From: Helochares maculicollis
Taxonomy: Eukaryota; Arthropoda; Insecta; Coleoptera; Hydrophilidae
Length of the DNA: 51,687 nt
Assembly (NCBI GenBank): GCA_033557835.1
Contig: JAWQRO010000159.1
Coordinates: forward strand, 1 to 51,687
Direction: 5' to 3'
Below are positions 12,263 to 24,381 of the stretch, piece by piece. How positions within the stretch are numbered: position 1 is the stretch's first letter; every line of letters starts with the position of its first letter. The notes under the pieces were generated by a model. It was not told the DNA's origin. It did no database searches and worked only from the letters and a program-made list of their open reading frames with translations. The translations under genes and the position numbers were made by a program.

Positions 12263-13570
12263 GTTTAGCAATTAAATTCCAGGACTGGAGCTATACCTCA
12301 GGAATCAGTAGCAACATCTGTTTAAATTTTATGTCATATGAAGTTTGTACATATATGAACATGTCCTAAGACTTTTATTTAAATCGATTGACATTTATCA
12401 TTATTTTTGATATTTTGTTTATCAGTTTAATTTGTTACATGTTGGAAAACAATAATGGAACGAAGTGGTATTACTAAAGTTCACGCTAAACTTGGCACAA
12501 GTGCCACAGAACCGCTCAAAATAACGCAGAAAGTTTATCGAAGTGAGTGTTTATCACAGTCAAAGACTTTTGGATGGCACAAACGATTTTTGGAAAGGGG
12601 GCAATCACTGGAGAAAAACGAATGTGAGGGGAGGCTAATAATAACACCAGATTCGATCCAAAAGTGCAAGACTTTGCATCTAATGATCGCAATGCGACGC
12701 TGAGAATGGTGGAAGAGGCATTGACAAAGAGACAATACGACAAATTCTTAAAAAAGTTTGGGCAAAACAAGGATTTGTAGTAAATTTGTACCTCACACAC
12801 TAACCCAATAGCAAAAATTGATGAGACTGGAACATTCTAGAAAGATTGTACGAGCAGCAAATAACAGCTCAGCAGCAAACATTAGCTCAACCTTCCTCAA
12901 ATCAATTGTTACTGGTGACGGGACCTAGTGTTTTCAATATGACTCAAAAACAAAACGTCAAAGTGCCGAATGGAAGTCAAAATCGTCACCTCAAGCCAAC
13001 AAAACACGAAAAGTTTTTGATGAATCAAGACAATGTTCATTGTTTTCGGCGATAGCAAAGGCATCATCCACCGTGAGTTCATCCCACAGGGTAAAACAGT
13101 TACTGGTGCTTTCTACTTGGGAATTTTGCAACAACTAATGAGAAGAATTCGTGGAATTCCAACCCAAATATCGCAATTCAGATGACTGGTGTTGGTTACA
13201 CGATATTAATGCACCGACTCACACATCATTGACTACTTGACAATTTTTGGGCACGAAAACAAGTCTGTGTATTGAATCATTCGCCGTAGTCCTCTGATTT
13301 AGCACCATGTGATCTCTTTCTTTTCAAAAATGAAAATGAAGTTGAAAGGGCACGTTTTTAATGATATTGAAACAATCCAAAGGAAGTCTACGCATATGTG
13401 AGAGGCAATACCGAAAATTGAGCTTGAACAGGTATTTGGATCACTATTGATTCGCTGTAAAAGTGTATTGAAGCAGGAGGAGAGTATTTTGAATAATGTA
13501 ATAAGAAGATTTGAATTAATTTTTTTTATTTCATTTTTATAGATTCAGTCCCGGAGTTTAATTGCCACAC
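12263..13570 (+). mobile_element. Mariner copy A, near full length (1308 bp)
   Basis: Imperfect terminal inverted repeats, AGCAATTAAATTCCAGGACT at the left and the complement of AGTCCCGGAGTTTAATTGCC at the right, enclose a mariner transposase remnant. The right flank is TA (13571-13572), the normal target; the left flank is CA, probably a mutated TA. The length is normal for a complete mariner (about 1.3 kb). Confidence 0.88.
12455..13496 (+). pseudogene. Mariner transposase (copy A), heavily mutated
   Basis: DDD-type transposase of the Tc1/mariner superfamily, readable only by moving between frames. The N-terminal helix-turn-helix region reads KVHAKLGTSATEPLKITQKV, then FGWHKRFLERG. The catalytic core shows SIVTGDGT*CFQYD (first Asp kept, following Glu and Trp lost), LHDINAPTHTS (second Asp kept, one residue inserted) and DLAPCDLF (third Asp kept). 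The end GGEYFE* at 13496 is in place. There are many stops and frameshifts, so this is one of the oldest-looking copies in the window. It forms its own family here: neither its terminal repeats nor its protein match the other copies closely. Confidence 0.85.
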
Positions 13571-14293
13571 TACGTATAAGAAGTTTATCAAAATAAGGAC
13601 TGCCCTATAAAAAATATTTGGAAATCTAAGCAAAAAATAGCCTTTCTTCAATTTTTTAGGGCATTTACGATTAATTATTCCAATTAAATATCAATTTAAT
13701 AGTATTTATTTGGCTTTGGCATAAAATTGACGGACTAGATTTTCCTCCGTTCATGGGCATTTGTGCTGAGCCGATATGCAATGATGTGTGTTATTCTCCA
13801 AATTTTGGAAAACTTGTATAGCGTTGAAGCTTTGCATTAAGTTAGAAAATTCTCTCTACGGCAAAGCCCAAAATCTCTCGATAGGCTGTAATCCTGTGCA
13901 ATTTGGAGCATTGGCTACGTTCTACCTAATTTACACGTGCTCTCTTATATCAAACTCAAATCAGGGCATAATAATATCGATTTGACTAAGCTTGGGAGAA
14001 ACTCCATTTTGAAGCACCCTTAAAAGCAAATCACTATTGAAACGCTCCAAAAAGTTTATTGAAAATGATTTATTGAGTCTATTGTGACAAAATTGTCTTT
14101 TTTCTCTTGTAGCCTCATCGTCTACCAAACCGAGGTTAGAACGATGTATAAACAAAGGCATCACAAGGTAATTAAAATAGAATTACATTTGTAGATAAAC
14201 TTGTATTACTTTTTATTTATAGTCATACTTTAAATGAAGGTAGGCATTGGTCGATATTCATTAATAATGTCAGTGTGTATTAGAAGTTTCTGT
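13571..14293. other. Unassigned AT-rich sequence
   Basis: Nothing recognisable. Short frames at 13788-13985 (plus) and 13961-14164 (minus) have no supporting features. Confidence 0.5.
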
Positions 14294-14445
14294 CAACATT
14301 TAATATTTTACCATCATTTTACATTATATGAAGAGAAGATATTTCAAGAATATTTCCATATTTACTTACAACATTTAATATTTTAACATCATTTTACATT
14401 ATATAACGAGAAGATATTTCAAGAATATTTTCATATTTACTTACT
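14294..14445 (+). repeat. Two-copy tandem duplication, 75-bp unit
   Basis: The unit starting CAACATTTAATATTTTA at 14294 repeats at 14369 with only a few differences; both halves run to ATATTTACTTAC. Confidence 0.92.
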
Positions 14446-15850
14446 AACAAAGTGAGATACACATAGAAGCACCAAGCTTTTTAATTGGAACAAGCCCTAG
14501 TTTCATTAATTCAACTTAATAAAAATTTCAAAAATTCTGACAATCCACTATATCTGATTGCACCTATATGTGTACATGAAAAGGTTTTAAATGCATTCAG
14601 ATAAACGCACTGCTACTGGTTTGTAGCGTTAACTTCGTTGGCATCGGCAATGAACCTAGATGGCCTTAGAAATAAAGTTTGGACACCACAAGTATTATAA
14701 TTTACATTTGGGAAACCTTCAAAACGAACTGACATACACAGTCCGTCGAAGGAATCATCAGACAGAAAATATCTAGTCCAGGCAAGAAATACTGGAACGC
14801 GTTGGTCGTTCGGGTTGAGAAAACGTATCAATCAGTAATTGGCTCCAAGACGCGGAAGCACATTCAAAGACACAAGAAGAACGCAACGAAGCACCAAAGT
14901 TTAGGCATAGCCATTCCTAACAGCAGAAAATCAAACATTGGTCCCACAAGCAGGACAAAAATTGCAGTACTGAAATGTTATTGGTACCACACGGTTCTGC
15001 AATTAATTTCCTAGTCAGCACAAAGTGAAAATTGCAAGCAGTCCTTAAAAGAAATCCAAAAATGAGTCATGATGACCTATTTCTGGGCATGACATCTATT
15101 CAAGATGTAACCAAATGCACCATGACTCAACAACGACAAAAAGCACCAAATTCTAAGTCTCCCAATTCTTATAAAAAAAGTCTAAATTCGATAATAAATG
15201 GTTCGATTTTTTTTCTACGCAGATGTTGCGATAGTCAACGCTTATCGTTATAAAATATTAGGAAAACCCAATGAATATCTTCGTTTCAACAAAATGTCAA
15301 ATTAAACGACTTTAATTGCAGGACAAACCTAAGTGTGAGTTGAGCCACAATTGCACAATAAAATGACCTTGCGAGGGGAGGCACAGGCAATTGATGTGAG
15401 CAAAGTAAAAAACCCTGAATATTCTATATATTTTCTATCAATCAGCCTGTCAAGTTCATTTTTTGATCTGTAGAAAACAGACTCGTTACAGTAAAAAATT
15501 GAACGCTAAGCACAAAAGTCATATAAAATAGACTCCAATTTTATCACCTGCTCGTTTTGTAGTCGCCGATGGAAATTTCGAGGCCGTGTACTCGAATTTA
15601 AAAAACATCAACATTTTTCTGGTTATTTTTGGACGTTATCAGAGATTTCGCACGCTTCCCCTTCAATAAACAGCATGAATCGTAGTTTTGAATAGCTAGG
15701 AGAGCTTTTGTTTCCGTTGGTTTTTGTTCGTAGAAATGTGAGGAGTGGAAAGAATTTTATTTGATTGGGCCGCCGTACGCATTTAATTTGGAATCAGTAA
15801 TAACAGAAACTGACACAATTCGTTTTCCATTCGAATAGAGATAGCGTTCT
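14446..15850. other. Unassigned sequence
   Basis: No supported gene. A minus-strand frame at 14613-14831 has a normal-looking composition (FLAWTRYFLSDDSFDGL) and is the best-looking frame here, but it has neither convincing splice sites nor a recognised domain. Confidence 0.45.
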
Positions 15851-15911
15851 CGCGCTGCGATATCGACGCGCATTGTGCAGAGATCGGCGAAGGACAAAAT
15901 TGGTATGGGCT

Positions 15912-15950
15912 GCGGCGGGTATAAATCAAAATCCAATCCTATTTTAGTGA
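15912..15950 (+). promoter_or_regulatory. TATA/initiator-like arrangement
   Basis: TATAAAT at 15920-15926, flanked upstream by GCGGCGGG, is followed 26 bases on by TTTTAGTGAG, an initiator-like sequence. The spacing is slightly short for an insect core promoter, and no long reading frame follows: the first downstream ATG (15977) gives an 11-residue peptide. A weak candidate only. Confidence 0.2.
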
Positions 15951-15964
15951 GCTATCGTCGATAC

Positions 15965-15984
15965 GGCCACATAGAAATGTGGCC
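15965..15984. repeat. Perfect 8-bp inverted repeat
   Basis: GGCCACAT-AGAA-ATGTGGCC can form a hairpin with an 8-bp stem and a 4-base loop, lying about 20 bases downstream of the putative initiator. Confidence 0.85.
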
Positions 15985-16340
15985 AACAATATTTACGTCG
16001 TATTATCTATGAATTGCCGGCGCAAGGTACCAATTTCGAAGTCTAACCGGGCCACCGATATTCCCGTAGATAATAAAAGCACTCCAAGTATTCTGCAGGG
16101 GACATGACCGCGGGTTGACCCCCTCAACTTCGTCCCCTTACCTTCTTTGACATCCCTTTAGTACGTGCTGTACGGAATACAAAACGCTGTGCGTCCAGAA
16201 CGGGGGTTAGATCGTGAGGCGCGTGTAGATCACATTCACTCCTTCAGTGCTGCCATGGCGTAAAACCTAGGATTTCGGTTTCCTCCTTTGTCGCAAGACG
16301 AAGCGAAAAGGGATATAGGAAACTATACGACACAGGCAGT

Positions 16341-17408
16341 CTTGTTATTAAGGGATATACATGGGTGTACGCTCTGGAAACGAAGCAAGGACCTACTTTT
16401 ATATTTTATGAATACCGAACGATAAATCTTCGCTGCAGAGAAAAACTTGTTTGTTCTTTGGATTGAATCTAATTCACGTAGATTAAATGTTGTTTTATAA
16501 TCAATAAGAACTTTATATGGTTCAAATCCTTTTCTTTTTGTCGTGGCTAGGAATGGATTGATGTACCTCGGTTAGAGCATTGGAAAAATAAAAGAAATTC
16601 CGGCAATAATCCGACTATGTAAACATTAAATATCGACGTTTTACAACGACTATTTTGATAGAATGAGTATGTATGTATATGTCTGGTATCAGACATGCGG
16701 ATCCAATTTCCCCTTAGACCGTAAAACCAACCCTATTACACGTGAACCGCGGGTCGAGATACGACACCGGGTTTTACGGTTATTTACAATCAATGAAATA
16801 ATCAATCGCGATTTTTATTTCGCCACTGTACGTAGAACGCAGTCCAGAGCGAAATGGAAAGTTCGAAGGGGTATACGACGGAAACACATGCTGTGATGAG
16901 GAAACTCCACTACGGAAGTGGTGTGTAATGGCAATCGTAAAAATTGCGGATGTACGAAATCGCAACCCCGACCCGGGCTTGGCGGTATGTATAGAAGGGG
17001 TCGCAATTAAATTACGCTTTGTTAATAAGGGCACGTACATTCTCACCCTTTTGCTTCATTCTATACGAATAAATTAAAAAGAAATCGCGGGATGTGTTAA
17101 CGTGCTAAAAGAAACATTTTTAGGGTAGGCATTTTACATTTCTGTATGAGCTGCTAGAGTTGCCAATTTTCTTTTATTTTTTTGGCGCAAATGTACCTTG
17201 TAATTACCAAATCGGTAAAATAATATAGATCATGTAAACAAATTACAAAACAGAGAGAAAATTAGAATGCATAGCGAAATTTACAAAATAAAACACAATT
17301 GAAGATTAGATAAAAATCGAAGCTTTATCTACTATTGTAAAAATTACCAAGTAAATCTTAAGGCGATAGCAGCCAGCATTTAGGAGTTAAAATATTTCTG
17401 CGGAATGA
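16341..17408. other. Unassigned sequence
   Basis: No supported gene. 16680-17050 is GC-richer and holds overlapping frames on both strands (16663-16896 plus, 16780-17046 minus) that have no recognisable motif. Confidence 0.45.
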
Positions 17409-17967
17409 GCAATTTTTGAAAACATTTTTCAACGTTTCTGGTATCATGTCATCACAAAGAGATTTGTAGCCATTTTTAAATTCGGTTTATTTAGGAAAAC
17501 CAGAATTTGCACTAAAAATAATTCTGCACAGCTTGAGAAACTAACTTCTGAATTTTGACATCAGCATAACGATCCTAATTTCGTTTTCGTCAACTTCTGA
17601 CATTGACTCGAGTCAATTCATAATATAAAAGACGCACTTTTTCAACAAGTGCAGATCAAAATTGATCTAATAGGTGTGAATGCGGTTCATAATTCAGTAA
17701 CAGATACTCAGTTGACAAAGATTATTTGCACAAATTTGAATGTAATGTCTAAAGTAGAGCCCTGGCAATATTCTGAATTCAAAGCAGACTTTGCTTCTGA
17801 AAATGTAGAGATGACGACTGATGAAGAATCTAAGCTAATTAAGCCATATGAAAATTGACCTCAAATCGTTATCTATAAATAGATCCTTATTTGATGATAT
17901 GTCATCAAGCTGTGGTAGTAGATCTAATGAACTGAATAATGATATCAACCAGACTAAGCCATTTTGA
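17409..17967 (+). pseudogene. Decayed coding-like region, unknown protein
   Basis: One frame can be followed for about 150 codons from 17409 with only three internal stops (in the stretch 17550-17610) to a TGA just before 17860; the next frame then continues open to a TGA at 17967. The peptide has ordinary protein composition in non-repetitive DNA: IFENIFQRFWYHVITKRF, SKVEPWQYSEFKADF, TTDEESKLIKPYEN, then SLFDDMSSSCGSRSNELN. The continuous frame with few interruptions suggests a former coding sequence (a dead gene copy or part of an old transposon) or real exons joined across the stops. A TTTTTCAACAAGTGCAG sequence ending at 17654 could be a splice acceptor. No domain is recognised. Confidence 0.3.
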
Positions 17968-18734
17968 AGTAAATAATGCAAGGATTATTTGGTAGCGTTA
18001 AAAATAGGTAGATTTTAAAGTCTTGAATTTATAATGAGATGTGACATACATTTATAATTAGGATCTATGTGCAAAAAGTTGTCCTATTTTACAGTGCAAA
18101 ATACATACCGAAATACGCCGAGTCCTTTCACTCAATATAAAAATTTTTTATGGTCAAATATAGTTTATATTGTATATTTTCCCGTACTCTATAGCAAGTA
18201 TTGTAAAATATTTTGTTTCGTAATGCTTAGGTGGGGGATTGAAGTTAATAATTCTTTTGTTTTTTTTTAATTCTTGTAAACACATAACATGATATATAAA
18301 ACTTGCCTTGTTTATAAATTTATAATGCTTCTAAATAATAATAATGTAGACTTACTCGTATTAATTTTCGACATCCGAATGCTTATTTTAGGTAGAACTC
18401 ACCTGGAAAAAAATTAAGAATTACAAAAGGCACTATAAATAGTTTTCCACAAGATACACAAATACAATTTTTAGTCCAATAAAGATATAAAATGAGCAAT
18501 TTATTCCTTAACTTCACTATATCCCCAATCTATTAGTTAGTCGACCATTGTCATTTAATAGTATTTTGTTATGTTATTAAATTGAAACGAAAAACCGTCT
18601 ATAAATGTAGTTTAAAATAATGCATGCAATACGTAAACCTTAAGATTGTTGGTAAATTGCCAAAACCGAAATAAACGTAAATATAATAGAAGAGGCCTTG
18701 TTTCTTACTCGTGTTTATTCATATTCATTAAGCT
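17968..18734. other. Unassigned AT-rich sequence
   Basis: No supported gene. The Phe/Tyr-rich frame at 18067-18270 is what AT-rich DNA gives by chance. Confidence 0.5.
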
Positions 18735-20035
18735 GAAACAGGAGTTCAAATTCAAGAATTTGATTAACAAGTAGCAATTATTGTTTACTTAATAACGAAT
18801 TTTTTCATTAAATCTGAGTCTACGCTTGTCTGAAAAGGGATGGTTGTTGATAAAACCATTATTGAAACAGTTTGACATTGCTCAAATTCAAAAATTTTAT
18901 TAATAAGTAGCAATTATTGTCTACTTAATCAAGGATTTTTCATTAAATCTGAGTCTACGCTTGTGGAAAAAAGGATGATTGTGGATAAAATTATTATTGA
19001 AACAGTTTTGACATTGCTCAAACTCAAGAATTTGATTAAGAAGTAGCAATTATAGTTTACTTAATAAAGGATTTTTTCATTAAATCTGAGTCTACACTTG
19101 TGTGAAAACGGATGATTGTTGATAAAATAATTATTGAAACAGTTTTCACATTGATCAAATTCAAGAATTTGATTAACAAGTAACAAAAGTTTACTTAATA
19201 AAGGATTTTTTAAATAAATCTGAGTCTACGGTTGTGTGAAAACGGATTATTGTGGATAAAATAATTATTGGAACGGTTTTGACATTGCTCAAATTCATGA
19301 ATTTGATTAACAAGTAACAAAAGTTTACTTAATAAAGGATTTTTTAGATAAATCTGAGTCTACGGTTGTGTGAAAACGGATGATTGTGGATAAAATAATT
19401 ATTGGAACGGTTTTGACATTGCTCAAATTCAAGAATTTGATTAACAAGTAACAAAAGTTTACTTAATAAAGGATTTTTTCATTAAATCTGAGTCTACACT
19501 TGTATGAAAACAAAGGATGATTGTGGATAAAATAATTATTGAAACAGTTTTGACATTGCTCAAATTCAAGAATTTGATTAACAAGCATCAATTTTTGTTT
19601 ATTTAAAAAAGGATTTTGTTCATTAAATCTGAGTCTACGCTCGTGCGAAAACGGATGATTGTGGATAAAATAATTATTGAAACAGTTTTGACATTGCTCA
19701 AATTCTAGAATTTGATTAACAAGTAGAAATTTTTGTTTACTTAACCAAGGATTTTTTTATTAAACTTGAGTCTACGCTTGTGTTTAAAGGGATGATTGTT
19801 GATAAAATAATTATTACAACAACCGTGTTGACATTGCTCAAATTCTAGAATTTGATTAACAAGCAGCAATTATTGTTTACTTAATACAGGATTTTTTTCA
19901 TTAAATCTGAGTCTACCCTTGTGTGAAAACAAATGATTATGAATAAAATAATTATTGAAACAGTTTTGACATTGCTCAAATTCAAGAATTTGATTAACAA
20001 GTAGCAATTATTGTTTATTTAATAAAGGATTTTGA
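18735..20035 (+). repeat. Satellite-like array, about 137-bp period, ten copies
   Basis: The landmark TTCAAGAATTTGATTAA (with variants) starts at 18751, 18887, 19023, 19160, 19294, 19428, 19565, 19703, 19843 and 19981, giving spacings of 134-140 bp. Each unit also contains a (T)AATAAAGGATTTTTTCATT-like segment, AATCTGAGTCTAC, a TTGTG.GAAAACGGATGATTG segment and ATAATTATTG. Neighbouring units 5 and 6 share the same 134-bp spacing and private changes, so amplification continued after the first duplications. The unit core CAAATTCAAGAATTTG is a near-perfect inverted repeat. No coding potential. Confidence 0.96.
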
Positions 20036-22700
20036 GCAAAGTAACACTAGATTCTTTAGGGGGTAAATATTAATATGAAAAATAGAAGCCTTCGCGCCTG
20101 CAGTTCATCAGTATATATTTAAAACAAAACAACAACGTTGAAGAATTTAAATAGCCACTCATTGTTATTTTGAACAAATTAATGAAGAATCAAATAAATT
20201 TTTCATGGCTTAATGTGTGTATCAGTGTTTGTTTGTGCAATTTATGAATAAAAGTAGATAGTTTAATAAAATAAAGTAATTACAGTAAAGGGATGAAAGC
20301 CTGAAACACAATATAAACATAGAGGGGCCAAGACATATCCATATACAAAGCATACAATCCACATCTAGGAAACAACTAGGACAATTTGGACGATAAACAC
20401 AAAAATGTTAGTTGTGCCTTAATTTCATGCAAAAATCTATTATTTATGAATGCTTACGAATCGACGTATGAGCTAACTTTATGGGGCTTTTTCAGCATAA
20501 CGAAGCATAGTACCCCATTCAAATTGTCATTAGATGGCCCCCAGATAAGATACTAAATAGAATATCAAAGCAAGAATATCGTTGACTTGAACATATGTGC
20601 TTACTAAACTTTCACGCCAGGCATGCAGCGATAAAATATAGCAGCGTTTAATAAAATTACTTTACAAATCCGAGTAACTAATATTAATGAAATTACGGCA
20701 CATTAGTTAACAATTCATGCAATTACTATACGCACAGGCAATAAAACCACCAAAAGGCCATTATGAATATACTCCCTCAGTGTAACTAGAATTTAGTTAC
20801 CAACTTAATAAGTAACTAGACGTCACGCTATTAAAATCGCGTGCCACCCCTCCTTCCTAATCAACAATGTACCCCTCTATATTCGAATGGAAACAAATGT
20901 TAATGATTCTTGTAGCCGTGTTAGTGGAGTAGCGATTGCCATCGTTACTGAGATAATATGTGCCGATAGACACATTTTGGGCTCTCGTATGCGTGCGGTT
21001 GACTTGCAGACTCCCCATTATCGCGGGGTGTTTTATCTGCAATCTCTTTCATCAAGGGCTTCACGTTATAGTCGCTATTTTTTATCAGTCATCGCTTTGA
21101 AATGTTGTTGGTTCAACAAGCGCACCTAGCACTTTAATAACGGTCTTGACTGTTCGAATCTTAATATTGAAATTGCTTCAGATGCTTTTTTAGTTTGAAA
21201 AATTAAAGAAGCAAAGATGCGAAGAAACTTAAAAGGCGCTAAAGTTAATTTCTTTACATTCTCCACAAAGGGCGGGGTTGGAGAAATCATTTTACGTGCG
21301 ATTTAGAAGCCGCGCAATTACAACTCGGTGCGAGGTCTTCCTCTTGCAATATTGCAAAAGTCGAGAATTTCTTACCACTTTGTCTCGACTTCGGCGCTTG
21401 CAAACTTAATATTTTTATGTAAAATGAAGCTAATTTTCCAGTCGAAGTAGCAAACTAATATTAAATCACTCCGGCTTTCATTCCTTCCATCTCGGTCGTT
21501 ACATCCGAATGAAGCAAAATCGGCTCTAATTAGTTTTTCATTCCGCTTATCAGTGATCAGATAACTTCAATCTATTCAAGCGAACCAACACCTGGCGCCG
21601 TTGTGCGCTACATGCTTCGGGCAATCGATAAATGCAATGGAACTCCTCTATTTATTTATGCCTTATTGCCTCATTGGCCTCATGCATCAATTTATTTTGG
21701 TTGAATTTAACATTTTTAATGCAGTTATATTGTTTTATTTCAACTAAAACAAAGCCACCCAAATTTGTTTCCCTATTTGGATTGATTTGAATTATACTTG
21801 CTGTCCTTATTACTTGCTGTGATTATTACATTCGTATAGGATAATGCATTTAAATTTATATTCGAATACTGTTTGCAGACGTTCCTGTGTTTGAAACTGC
21901 CCGTATACGTATGGAGTAATTGTAAATTTTTGGAGTATTCCATCGTCCGTAAATCTAGGATCTGGGCATATTTTATTTACGAAAGCGAACCTGCGAATGC
22001 ACTTACCCTATAAATCTGTTTCCGCGACGCAATAAGATAGGCAATTTATTGACGACTTTTTTTACAATCTGCAAATGGTTGGCTCCACATACGAATAAAC
22101 GAGCAGTACAGATAGACGAATGGGGAATCTCAATCCTTTGATTTGGTTTTATTTGTGTTAGTATTTGCAATTCATCTAATTCATTCATCATTAAGTATCG
22201 ACTTAATAGCCTTATTCATTAAATTTATTTGACCTTTAGGAACGAGATAGACTTTTAGCTCGTTTGTTTATGTTTTGTGTTCAAATATGTAAAAATATAT
22301 GGAATAGTTATAAAACCATATTTTAAATATGAGCAAACTACTTGTTTCGTTGATCCACACTGAAATTTTCTGATTAGTGAAGTACTTCCAGCATGTCAAT
22401 ACCAAATTTCTGCATAAAATACACAAAATGCAGTAAGAATTGTATTCGCTGAATAGATGCTGTTTGTAAAACAATATTTCTAGCATCACCAGTCAGTATA
22501 TTTCATGCGTTGCAAACTTTAAGCTGCTCCATATGCATTTTTCCACAAAATATATATTCGATTTGATAATTAAACAGCAAGTTCTATATGATTGATTCTA
22601 TATGTAGTTGTTAAATCATGTTTGAACATGTAAGGCTATTTTTACTCTTTATTGTAATTTTTAATATGCAAACCCGCTGACTTTTGACCCTTATGTTATC
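20036..22700. other. Unassigned sequence
   Basis: No repeat shared with the rest of the window and no convincing gene. 20820-21130 and 21250-21650 are somewhat GC-richer. Frames on both strands near 20860-21130 overlap each other and carry no motif. Confidence 0.5.
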
Positions 22701-23629
22701 TAGTTCCTGTGATCAATAGTAAGGTTAAATTGTTATTTAAAACTCCCGGGAATACGGAAGGCAAGTAATTTTTTTCCTATGTTGCAAGGACTGTCTATAA
22801 CATTCGCCAAGCGTCCATTTGTCCAAAACTTTAATTATCTCTGAGTTACATATGTTTTTGTAAACAACCAAAAGTTAATTTTTCCATATTTACAATGGGT
22901 GATTTTGCTGAGCAAAGAGCTTGCATCAAATTTTGTGTGCGAAACCAATATTCTTGTGCGGATACATTGAAATGTTACGGACGGCCTCTGGTGATTAAAC
23001 TATGAAACAAAAAAACGTTTATAAGTGGTACAAAGAGTGCAAAGCGGGCTGATAACGCGTTGAAGACGAACCGCGCTCTGGACGACAATCAACGTCTATC
23101 GACGAGTGCCACTTCCAAAAAATCAGAGATTAGGTGCTTGAAAATCGTCGATTGACAATTAGAGACCTCGCTAATAGTGATGGAATAACATTTGGCTCGG
23201 CGCAAACCATTGTGAAGGATGTTTTGTGTCTCAAATGCGTCCAGTCTCGATTGGTGCCAAATGCACCATGTCATACTGCATTGGTTCTCCGCGACTTTTT
23301 TGCCAAAACCTCAACTCATATCGTTCCGCAACCGCCGTATTCACCTAATTTGGCTCCGTGCGATTTCTGACTATTCCGCAAACTCAAAAGGTCGATGCGG
23401 AGATATCATTTTGATGCGATTGAGCAGATAAAAACCTAATTGAAGGAGATCTTGAATGCTGTACCGGGAAAAGACTACTTCGACTGTTTCGAGGACTGGA
23501 AAAAGCATTGGCAAAAGTGCATTTTATCGGACTGGGATTACTTTGAAGGTGATGAAATTGATTTGGAAGAATAAATAAAGAATTTACATTTTGTAAACAC
23601 ATTCACCTTATTTTTTGATTACAGTAGTA
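22701..23629 (+). mobile_element. Mariner copy B, internally deleted (929 bp)
   Basis: Same family as copy C at 35779. The right terminal repeat (CACCTTATTTTTTGATTACA.. GTAGTA) is clear; the left one (CCTGTGATCAATAGTAAGGT) is damaged. 5' non-coding and coding sequence follow copy C closely up to the CGATTGGTG region, then jump to AATGCACCATGTCATACTGC. About 375 bp present in C (36333-36711) is missing. The right flank is TG where TA is expected, so the target duplication has decayed. Confidence 0.9.
22895..23574 (+). pseudogene. Mariner transposase (copy B), deleted
   Basis: Starts MGDFAEQRACIKFCVRNQYS, the DNA-binding N-terminus, then loses frame. It resumes with RRLTIRDLANSDGITFGSAQ and is cut by the internal deletion after CVQSRLVP, joining directly to NAPCHTALVLRDFF. 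The block with the first catalytic Asp is gone. The third-Asp motif reads LAPCDF*LF: the TGA replaces the Trp or Phe of relatives, and copy C has the same stop at the same codon. The C-terminus (CFEDWKKHW, SDWDYFEGDEIDLEE*) is intact. Confidence 0.88.
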
Positions 23630-24381
23630 TGTGATTAAATTGATTACAATGATTCAAAATTTGTAGTTTCAATGTTTTCATGTGCTTGTAAGTCATTGCT
23701 TAGAAAAATCGGACATTTCAAAATAGTCAAAATAATAATAAATGTTAGACCATCGAAGATTAAAAGCGTAATTTTGTTGTAATATCCCGTTGAAACAAAA
23801 TACTTCTTATGGTGCTTCAACAACCTCATATTTTCATGAGTACTCTACCATTTGATACACTATCACTTAATTCTTGAATTACGAAACATTTACATGCACA
23901 TCTGTGCCAGCTTTACAATACCAGCTATTTAATTCACTAAATATTTCTACCCAAAAGAGTACAAAGCATTTTTTTGATATAATTCTTAAGTGATTGTCTC
24001 ATTTTGAGCGATTCTAAACGTTAAGTATCGTCGATAAATGTTCCAAGAAATAATGTTGAATTAAAATGAAAAAAACATTGAAAGTAATTTTTTATAAATA
24101 TATTTTGTTCGAGTCAAGACACTCTAATGAGCGAAGCTTGCGAAATAATAAAGGTGAAGCAATCAAAACTTGGCACGGAACGAATTGAAGCTCTTACTAC
24201 AGAACAAGCGTAAAGAACGCGGACTTTTCACCCCATTTAATGGTTCATATATGTTTGAATGTACTGTTTTCAGTAATTCTTCACATAACAAACCCTACAT
24301 ACTACGTAAGAGAACGAATTTACTAGTTTTCAAGCGCTTGTAACTCATTACTTGCCTTCATTCAAAATATATATACATGCA
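23630..24381. other. Unassigned AT-rich sequence
   Basis: Nothing recognised. Confidence 0.5.

Larger units (their letters stand above)
15851..16340. other. GC-richer unique block
   Basis: Noticeably richer in G+C and CpG than its surroundings and free of repeats. It contains the promoter-like arrangement at 15912-15950 and the hairpin at 15965. No long open frame. Such blocks in insect intergenic DNA are often regulatory, but that is only an inference here. Confidence 0.4.

Noticed and set aside
16519..16529. GGTTCAAATCC, a tRNA B-box-like sequence
   Set aside because: No A box at proper distance and no cloverleaf could be folded around it.
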